The notes under the pieces: generated by a model
What the model was told of the DNA's origin: nothing
Database searches by the model: none
Seen by the model: only the letters and a program-made list of their open reading frames with translations
Shown: positions 43,403 to 49,986 of the stretch, piece by piece
How the letters are laid out: every line of letters begins with the position of its first letter
How positions within the stretch are numbered: the first letter of the stretch is position 1
Program-made: the position numbers and the translations under genes
Assembly (NCBI GenBank): GCA_019233755.1
Contig: JAFAMD010000007.1
Location: forward strand, 1 to 49,986
DNA from: Acidobacteriaceae bacterium
GTDB taxonomy: Bacteria > Acidobacteriota > Terriglobia > Bryobacterales > Bryobacteraceae
DNA: 49,986 bases
Reading direction: 5' to 3'

Positions 43403-44185
43403 CTACTCCACCAATCGCGCACTCAGCACCACGAACAGAGCAGAGTCGCCGTTTTCGACGTTCGCTTTTCCCACGACGACTTTTTGCCCCTCTCGTAGAT
43501 CGACATCGGTTTCGATGGAAACGTCGAACGACCGTGTCTCGGAAGCGCTGGGCGTACCTGCTGCCACCCATATACGGGAAATGAAGCCGAACCTCCGCAG
43601 GTGCACCGTCGGACTTCCTTCCACGGACGAGACACTGGCGCCGCCGTATTGAATTGTGTAGGTGGTCGGGTAGCCGTTCGGAGCACCTGCGAAGCTCTGC
43701 ATGATGCCGTCACTCTTGGCCGCTTCCCCTTCGCGCGAGCGCAGCAGCATGGAGCTTAGTAACTGATAATTCTTATACGGGAAGACCGCCCGCAACTGCT
43801 TCACAACCGGCGCAACGGGCTCCGGCACTTCGCCGCCCCGGAAGAAGTCCGGTTTGCTGGATCCCCCAAGGATGGAGACTACCAGCTCAATGTCCTTGGA
43901 CGTCTGCACGTTCGCCGGAACATCCAGCTCGCGAATGGTTTGCTCCACCGTGGCAACAGCGGCTGGCGTGCCCTTTATTACAATGGCCTGCAATGCGTTG
44001 TCGGCGTTGATATCTACCGGCATTCCCGGTCCGGCCAAATGGGCCAGTTTCTCTGGATTGGCATACCGCACCCGAACGATCTTCGTGATCCTTGTCGGCT
44101 GAGCCTCGGACGCGCTAGGAGCGGTCTGGGCGCCTGCGATTCCCGTCCATAGCGCCAGGCAAACGAGCATTGCGGTTTTGGTCAT
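43403..44185 (-). CDS. Exported protein with a secretin short domain
   Basis: A 260-residue protein starting at ATG 44185, which overlaps the anti-sigma stop (ATGA) and has a GAAGGA ribosome site. The signal peptide is MTKTAMLVCLALWTGIAGAQ. After it, IVRVRYANPEKLAHLAGPG, VDINADNALQAIVIKGTP and VEQTIRELDVP match the type II/III secretion short domain (secretin N1-like). The channel-forming secretin barrel is absent. The rest is beta-rich (HLRRFGFISRIWVA, ALFVVLSARLVE). Its coupling to a sigma/anti-sigma pair suggests an envelope-sensing or structural target of that sigma factor. Confidence 0.7.
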   Translation of the reverse strand: MTKTAMLVCLALWTGIAGAQTAPSASEAQPTRITKIVRVRYANPEKLAHLAGPGMPVDINADNALQAIVIKGTPAAVATVEQTIRELDVPANVQTSKDIELVVSILGGSSKPDFFRGGEVPEPVAPVVKQLRAVFPYKNYQLLSSMLLRSREGEAAKSDGIMQSFAGAPNGYPTTYTIQYGGASVSSVEGSPTVHLRRFGFISRIWVAAGTPSASETRSFDVSIETDVDLREGQKVVVGKANVENGDSALFVVLSARLVE

Positions 44186-44754
44186 TGTTGCTGTCCTTCT
44201 CTCGACTGCCACAGAATCACCACATTCGGATCGGCAGTCGTCATCCGAATGACCGGCGGTTGATCTGCTCGCGCAATCAGCGATACCGAGCGGATACCGG
44301 CTTCCCTGTGCCCTGAACGCCTTGTGTGAGCCGTCACGCGTCGCATCCCGACCGGCTGCTGGACGGGCGGCGGGGCAACTGGTAGTTCAGGTGCAACCGC
44401 CCGCGCCACCATTGGTTCGGCTTTCGACGAGACAGCAGGCCGGTGTTCGAATGCGACCGCCAAAACAATTACTGCTGCCATGACTGCAGCCCCGGCCAGT
44501 TGCCAAACCCAACGTCTTTCGCCTTGCGTTCTCCGCTCCAGCTTGGCAACCAAGCGTTGCCGGACATCGTAAAGCTCCCCCGCCTCCGGTTCTCTCGCCG
44601 ACGAACAGAAAAACGCCTGCGCATCCCGAAACTCGGCAAGCGCCCCCCGGCACGCAGGGCAACCCGCCAGATGAGTTGCAACCGTGTTTGCCTCTTCGGA
44701 CGCAAGGTCGCCGCCGGCGTACAGCGCCAGCTGTTCTTCACGGACGTGTTTCAT
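44182..44754 (-). CDS. Anti-sigma factor with N-terminal zinc-finger motif
   Basis: A 190-residue protein from ATG 44754 with a strong GGGAGGTGG ribosome site. The N-terminus has the anti-sigma zinc-binding pattern: His in KHVREEQLALYAGG, then HLAGCPACRGAL (HxxxCxxC). A single membrane helix (WQLAGAAVMAAVIVLAVAF, about residues 88-106) follows, then a Pro-rich periplasmic part. It is expected to hold the ECF sigma factor at the membrane until a signal releases it. It overlaps the sigma gene by 17 bases and the secretin-domain gene by four. Confidence 0.87.
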   Translation of the reverse strand: MKHVREEQLALYAGGDLASEEANTVATHLAGCPACRGALAEFRDAQAFFCSSAREPEAGELYDVRQRLVAKLERRTQGERRWVWQLAGAAVMAAVIVLAVAFEHRPAVSSKAEPMVARAVAPELPVAPPPVQQPVGMRRVTAHTRRSGHREAGIRSVSLIARADQPPVIRMTTADPNVVILWQSREGQQQ

Positions 44755-45334
44755 GTTTCCACCTCCCGAGTCGAGCCGCGACATAGTTCTTGATCTTCAC
44801 CCGCCCGGTCGAAAGCTGCGAACGGACCGTGGTTTCCGACGATCCGAGAATCCCGGCCACCTCGCTTGTTGCGCATCCTTCCAGGTCCCGAAGAACGATC
44901 ACTTCGCGCTCCCGCTGCGTCAATTCCCCAAGCGCCGCCAGCACCATTTCATACTGCTGGGCCGCCGCGGCCGATTCCTCCGGATTGCGCGCGGCGTGCA
45001 GCCGATCCTGCGCGGCTCCGAGCGGCAGCGTCTGTTTTGCCCGCCGCATCGCGTCGCGGCAGATGTTCACCGTAATGCGATACAGCCAGGGCCCCAACTC
45101 GCTGTCATCATGGAAACGATCAAGCGTGCGGTGCAGCCGGATAAACACTTCCTGGGCCGCGTCCTTGGCGTCCTCAGGGTTGATCAAAAGCCGCTGGGCT
45201 ACCCGCAGAACCATCCGCTCGTGCAAAATGACGATCCGCTCGAAAGACGCCGCGTCGCCCGCCTTCGCATTCCTGACGAGTTGACGCAGGAGTCCTTGCT
45301 CCACCATGAATTGGCCCATCCACGGAACTGCCAT
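44738..45334 (-). CDS. ECF-type RNA polymerase sigma factor
   Basis: About 198 residues from ATG 45334; a start at 45307 (MVEQGLLRQL) is equally plausible and the longer open frame upstream is not. Region 2 is EDAKDAAQEVFIRLHRTLDR with GPWLYRITVNICRDAMRR (-10 recognition). Region 4 is LGELTQREREVIVLRDLEG and SEVAGILGSSETTVRSQL (-35 recognition). This is an ECF sigma factor, first gene of a three-gene operon with its anti-sigma factor; such genes usually activate their own promoter. The stimulus is unknown. Confidence 0.92.
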   Translation of the reverse strand: MAVPWMGQFMVEQGLLRQLVRNAKAGDAASFERIVILHERMVLRVAQRLLINPEDAKDAAQEVFIRLHRTLDRFHDDSELGPWLYRITVNICRDAMRRAKQTLPLGAAQDRLHAARNPEESAAAAQQYEMVLAALGELTQREREVIVLRDLEGCATSEVAGILGSSETTVRSQLSTGRVKIKNYVAARLGRWKHETRP

Positions 45335-45441
45335 GCAGAAGCTCTCAGTCCATATACGTTGCGAAGGGAAAAAGTGTTGAGAGAAGGTTCCCCAGGAGGG
45401 AAAGTTCGTTTGGCAAATTCGAGGGGAAGAAGAAACGGCGG

Positions 45442-46638
<1,197 letters not shown>

Positions 46639-46648
46639 CTTCTTCGGC

Positions 46649-46660
46649 TCGTGAGCACGA
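46649..46660. promoter_or_regulatory. Inverted repeat in the fadA/fadB divergent spacer
   Basis: TCGTG (46649-46653) and CACGA (46656-46660) surround AG in the 50-base region between the two start codons. A TATATA patch follows at 46665-46670. It is a candidate operator for a fatty-acid regulator acting on both genes. Confidence 0.4.
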
Positions 46661-46688
46661 ACAGTATATACCTACATAGGAGGATTTC

Positions 46689-48815
46689 ATGCCCGAACTC
46701 GTCGAATACACGCGTCAGGACGACATAGCCGTTATCACTATCGACAACCCGCCGGTGAATGCGCTCAGCCCCGGCGTGCCGGAAGGCTTGCAAAAGGCAA
46801 TTCAGCAGGCCGCTGCCGACGACCAGGTGAAAGCCGTCGTACTCATTGGCGCAGGCTCCACGTTCATTGCGGGAGCCGATATTCGCGAGTTCGGCAAGAT
46901 CGTCTCCGGGGAAAAACCGCGCCTCACCCTCCTGCCCTACCTGCAAAGCATCGAAGATTCGCCCAAGCCGGTTATCGCCGCCATCCACGGTACGGCCTTG
47001 GGCGGTGGGCTCGAAACGGCCATGTCGGCGCACTATCGCGTGATCGCACCCACGGCTCAAGTCGGGCAGCCCGAGGTGAAACTGGGCCTCATTCCGGGAG
47101 CCGGCGGTACACAGCGTCTGCCGCGGTTGGCAGGCGTCATCAAAGCACTCGAGATGTGCGCGACCGGCGAACCCGTCAAAGCGCAGGACGCGCTGGCGGC
47201 GGGCATTGCGGACCGCATCGTCGATGGCGATCTCCTTCAAGGCGCCATTGCATTTGCCCGCGAAGTAGCCGGCAAGGCTGCTCCAAAAACACGTGAGCGC
47301 AACGAGAAATTACACGATGCGATGCCAATGGTGTTCGATTTCGCCCGCGAGCAGGCGCGTAAACGCGGCCGCGGTCTGCGCGCCCCGCTTGCCGCGATTG
47401 ATGCAGTGGAAGCCGCGACAAAACTTCCATTTGATGAAGGCTGCAAGCGCGAAGCCGAGCTGTTCAATGAGTGCCTTTTCTCGTCCCAGTCGAAGGCGCT
47501 CATCCATGCCTTCTTCGGCGAGCGCGCCGTCTCCAGGATTCCGGGCATCCCGAAGGATACAAAGACCTACGACATTCGGCGGGCGGCCGTCATCGGCGCG
47601 GGGACCATGGGCGGCGGCATCACCATGACCTACGCCAACGCGGGCATTCCCGTCATCGTGAAAGAAACCGCGCAGGAAGCGCTCGATCGCGGCATGGCGA
47701 CCATTCGCAAAAACTATGCCAACAGCGTTGCGAAGGGAAAGCTTTCGCAGGACGCAATGGATCAGCGACTCGCGCTCATCACGCCTCAGCTCAGTTACGA
47801 CGGTTTCGAGCAGGCCGACATTATCGTCGAAGCCGTGTTCGAGAACATGGCGGTCAAAAAACAGGTCTTTGCCGAGATTGACCGGATTGCCAAGCCGGAT
47901 TGCATTCTTGCCTCGAATACGTCCAGCCTCGACGTCGATGAGATCGCCTCTGCCACCAGCCGTCCGCAGATGGTGATCGGGAACCATTTCTTCAGCCCGG
48001 CGCACGTGATGAAGCTGCTTGAAGTCGTGCGCGGCAAGGCCAGCGGTAAGGAAGTGATCGCGACCTCAATGGCCTTGGCCAAGAGGTTGGGAAAGGTGGC
48101 CGTGTTGGCCGGAAACTGCTTCGGTTTCATCGGCAACCGCATGGTTGCGCCCTACCTGCGGGAGGCGCAGTTTCTGGTGGAGGAAGGAGCGTCCGTGGAG
48201 CAGGTCAACGATGCGCTCTACCGGTTTGGCATGGCCATGGGCCCGCTCGCGATGGATGATCTTGCTGGCATCGACGTCGGTCACGCCATCCATAAGGAAT
48301 TCGAACGATTTGAGAAGCCCGGCGTCCGCAAACCGCTGGTCGCCGACAGGCTCTACGAAATGGGACGCTATGGCCAGAAAACAGGTTCAGGATGGTCGAA
48401 GTATGATGCGAACCGCAAGCCGTCGCACGATCCGGAAGTAGCCGAACTGATTGAGAAGACCGCGCGCGAAGCCGGCATCGAGCGCCGCCAGGTTACCAGT
48501 GAAGAGACTGTAGACCGTTGTATTTATGCGCTCGTGAATGAAGGCGCACGTCTTTTGGAGGAGGGCATCGCGCTGCGTGCGGTTGACATCGACATCACTT
48601 ACATCTATGGCTATGGATTCCCCGCCTGGCGCGGGGGCCCGATGTTTCATGCCGATACCGTGGGCTTGAAAAACGTCCTCGCGTGCATCCGGGACTTCGA
48701 AAAGCAGCACGGGCCCTATCTGTGGTCGCCCGCGCCGTTGCTGGTGCGCCTCGCGGAAGCGGGCCAGACGTTCGAGAGCTTCGATCAGGAAAAAGAAAGA
48801 ACCGCACGCACTTGA
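46689..48815 (+). CDS. fadB: Fatty acid oxidation complex alpha subunit (enoyl-CoA hydratase / 3-hydroxyacyl-CoA dehydrogenase)
   Basis: A 708-residue bifunctional enzyme with an AGGAGGA ribosome site. Residues 1 to about 190 are the crotonase domain ([49 protein letters not shown]). The NAD-binding domain begins at [19 protein letters not shown] near residue 300, with [17 protein letters not shown] and CFGFIGNRM after it. The C-terminal dehydrogenase domain repeat ends near [13 protein letters not shown]. It performs hydration and oxidation of 2-enoyl-CoA, feeding FadA. It is transcribed away from fadA. Confidence 0.95.
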   Translation: MPELVEYTRQDDIAVITIDNPPVNALSPGVPEGLQKAIQQAAADDQVKAVVLIGAGSTFIAGADIREFGKIVSGEKPRLTLLPYLQSIEDSPKPVIAAIHGTALGGGLETAMSAHYRVIAPTAQVGQPEVKLGLIPGAGGTQRLPRLAGVIKALEMCATGEPVKAQDALAAGIADRIVDGDLLQGAIAFAREVAGKAAPKTRERNEKLHDAMPMVFDFAREQARKRGRGLRAPLAAIDAVEAATKLPFDEGCKREAELFNECLFSSQSKALIHAFFGERAVSRIPGIPKDTKTYDIRRAAVIGAGTMGGGITMTYANAGIPVIVKETAQEALDRGMATIRKNYANSVAKGKLSQDAMDQRLALITPQLSYDGFEQADIIVEAVFENMAVKKQVFAEIDRIAKPDCILASNTSSLDVDEIASATSRPQMVIGNHFFSPAHVMKLLEVVRGKASGKEVIATSMALAKRLGKVAVLAGNCFGFIGNRMVAPYLREAQFLVEEGASVEQVNDALYRFGMAMGPLAMDDLAGIDVGHAIHKEFERFEKPGVRKPLVADRLYEMGRYGQKTGSGWSKYDANRKPSHDPEVAELIEKTAREAGIERRQVTSEETVDRCIYALVNEGARLLEEGIALRAVDIDITYIYGYGFPAWRGGPMFHADTVGLKNVLACIRDFEKQHGPYLWSPAPLLVRLAEAGQTFESFDQEKERTART

Positions 48816-48830
48816 CGTGCGCGTGCGCGG
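48802..48830 (+). terminator. Imperfect hairpin over the fadB stop
   Basis: CCGCACGCAC before the TGA and GTGCGCGTGCGCGG after it can form a strong, slightly mismatched stem around TTGAC. No T run follows. It lies between convergent fadB and the glsB-like gene and may end both transcripts. Confidence 0.45.
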
Positions 48831-48834
48831 CTTA

Positions 48835-49089
48835 TCAGGTGCGCCGCCTGACTATAGCGTGATAGATCAAAAGGAACACGATGGCTCCGATCACCGCCAC
48901 GAACAAGCTATAGATGTTAAGCCCGGTGACACCCGAAGCGCCAAATAACTGAAACAGCCACCCCCCTACAATCGCGCCCACGATCCCCAAAATAATGTCG
49001 AGGAAGAACCCTTCCCCTCTTTTGTTAACGATCTTGCTGCCGATGAATCCTGCGACCAAGCCCAGGATGATCCATGCCAGGAACGACAT
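48835..49089 (-). CDS. GlsB/YeaQ/YmgE family small membrane protein
   Basis: An 84-residue protein with a GGAGGTTT ribosome site. Three hydrophobic helices are visible: FLAWIILGLVAGFIGSKIV, then DIILGIVGAIVGGWLFQLFG and LFVAVIGAIVFLLIYHAIV. The Gly-rich pattern identifies the GlsB/YeaQ/YmgE (transglycosylase-associated) stress family. Its exact role is unknown; members rise under general envelope or acid stress. Confidence 0.92.
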   Translation of the reverse strand: MSFLAWIILGLVAGFIGSKIVNKRGEGFFLDIILGIVGAIVGGWLFQLFGASGVTGLNIYSLFVAVIGAIVFLLIYHAIVRRRT

Positions 49090-49323
49090 TGTAAACCTCC
49101 TGGTATCAGATAGCAGCGACGTGGATTTAGATTTCTTTTTTTTCAGCCAATCGCTTTGAACGATGTTTACTGCGCCTCTGTTAGAGACTTAACGCCCGCG
49201 ACTGGCGTGAAAGAAATAAATCCGCTGCCCTCGCCAGCGAGTCTTAGAATCTCGGCTGAGACCAAGGGCGGGAATATCTGCCCGGATCGCGGCTAAGTGT
49301 TCTGCGATTCTTTGGAGGTCCAA
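49090..49323. other. Divergent spacer, glsB-like / YegP-like
   Basis: No gene is visible. A run of eight or more T lies near 49134, and CGCTG/CAGCG arms occur near 49225-49241. The right end has the GGAGGTCC ribosome site for the YegP-like gene. Confidence 0.3.
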
Positions 49324-49692
49324 ATGGCGGGAAAATTCGAGTTAAAGAAGTCTTCCAACGGGAAATTCATGTTTAACCTCAAAGCAGGTAACAACGAAGT
49401 TATACTGACCAGCCAGTTGTATGAAAACAAGCAGGGTGCGGAGGAGGGAATTGCGTCGGTCAAGCACAATGCGGAACTGGATGACCGCTTTGAAAGAAAG
49501 ACCGGCCCTGAGGGGAAACCGCACTTCGTGCTGCGTTCCGCAAACAACGAAGTCATAGGGAAGAGCGAGGTGTATGCTTCCCGTGGCTCCATGGAAAGAG
49601 GCATTGCTTCGGTTAAGAAGAACGCCCCGGAAGCCGCCGTAGAAGATCTGGCAGATGGCGTCCGCAAGGCGCGTGCTGGAGCAGCAGGTTGA
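49324..49692 (+). CDS. YegP-like DUF1508 protein (two repeats)
   Basis: A 122-residue protein from ATG 49324, with GGAGG upstream; an in-frame ATG at 49297 is not supported by a ribosome site. It has two DUF1508 repeats: FELKKSSNGKFMFNLKAGNN with GAEEGIASVKHNA, then FERKTGPEGKPHFVLRSANN with SMERGIASVKKNA. Each repeat forms a small antiparallel sheet. The function of the family is unknown. The C-terminal tail is Ala/Lys-rich. Position next to a GlsB-type gene suggests stress response, but the two are divergent. Confidence 0.9.
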   Translation: MAGKFELKKSSNGKFMFNLKAGNNEVILTSQLYENKQGAEEGIASVKHNAELDDRFERKTGPEGKPHFVLRSANNEVIGKSEVYASRGSMERGIASVKKNAPEAAVEDLADGVRKARAGAAG

Positions 49693-49748
49693 GCTGACCC
49701 GGCTCGTGACAGGTTTTCTCGATAGAATTCTGTCGAAGTGCGGTGTCT

Positions 49749-49986
49749 ATGAGCCGGTACGCGCGGCGTCGCTTGGCGTTGATTCTTCTGCTGGCATGTC
49801 TGCTGCGAGGCTCGATCTTCGCTCAAACCAGTACAGAAGAACAAGAGGCGACAGCAACCGTCAACCGCGGACAGCAGATCTCATCCGCGATCAGCACCGT
49901 TACGAGCGTGGCGATTTCGCCGCTGCTAGGCGTCTGTTTGCTGGGTGCCTGGGACTACTTCCGGACTCCGCAGGTGCAACGTATCC
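49749..49986 (+). CDS. Exported/membrane protein, N-terminal part (cut by window edge)
   Basis: A frame open from ATG 49749 to the right edge (79 codons, no stop). The N-terminus RRRLALILLLACLLRGSIFAQ is a signal peptide or anchor. A hydrophobic segment VAISPLLGVCLLGAWDYFR then suggests a membrane helix of a small family protein. I cannot name the family with confidence from this part. The ribosome site is weak. Confidence 0.55.
   Translation, partial: MSRYARRRLALILLLACLLRGSIFAQTSTEEQEATATVNRGQQISSAISTVTSVAISPLLGVCLLGAWDYFRTPQVQRI

Overview
The window reads as a piece of a GC-rich Acidobacteriota chromosome, most like the Solibacter/Bryobacter group. The evidence is the adjacent DUF1800/DUF1501 pair, the VWFA protein of the type named after Acidobacteria, the many secreted TPR proteins, and scattered housekeeping genes (gatB, ileS-lspA-lgt, galE, fadA/fadB). 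This placement is inferred from gene content, not from a marker tree.

Layout. Positions 1-537 look like the end of a mobile element: a plasmid-type RepA-like gene runs off the left edge, followed by the 3' half of a tRNA-Gly(GCC) that has no 5' half, a typical attachment-site remnant. From 633 come DUF1800 and DUF1501 genes, galE (minus), an ABC/FtsX/AttH export operon, a DinB protein, gatB, a HAD phosphatase, an FKBP isomerase and a frame-damaged alkD-like gene. An mlaE-mlaF-mlaD lipid transport operon (minus) lies between that gene and a shorter alkD remnant. Then follow TPR proteins, glutaryl-CoA dehydrogenase, a TPR/barrel plus glycosidase pair, ileS-lspA-lgt, a very large secreted protein of unknown function, a VWFA protein and a short-chain dehydrogenase.

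Positions 33.8-35.6 kb hold a nitrilase-family gene between two broken direct copies of a four-helix-bundle (S23/IVP-type) gene. Both copies are interrupted by the same small palindrome, and one has a second palindrome that the other lacks.

The most interesting part is 35742-41298: a compact type III-A CRISPR effector operon, cas10(csm1)-csm2-csm3-csm4-csm5. Its Cas10 keeps the GGDD cyclase motif but has no HD nuclease domain. Csm2 carries an Arg/Gly-rich (RGG) N-terminal extension. Csm4 carries a Pro/Glu-rich acidic C-terminal tail built largely from seven 21-bp tandem repeats. No CRISPR array, cas6, cas1/cas2 or CARF effector is visible in the window. The operon is predicted to cut target RNA (Csm3 Asp kept) and to make cyclic oligoadenylate, and to lack HD-dependent DNA cutting.

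After the csm operon come an ExeA-type ATPase, an orphan HicB-like protein, an unknown secreted protein, an ECF sigma/anti-sigma/secretin-domain operon (minus), divergent fadA and fadB, and small stress-type proteins (GlsB/YeaQ, YegP). A truncated membrane-protein gene is cut by the right edge.
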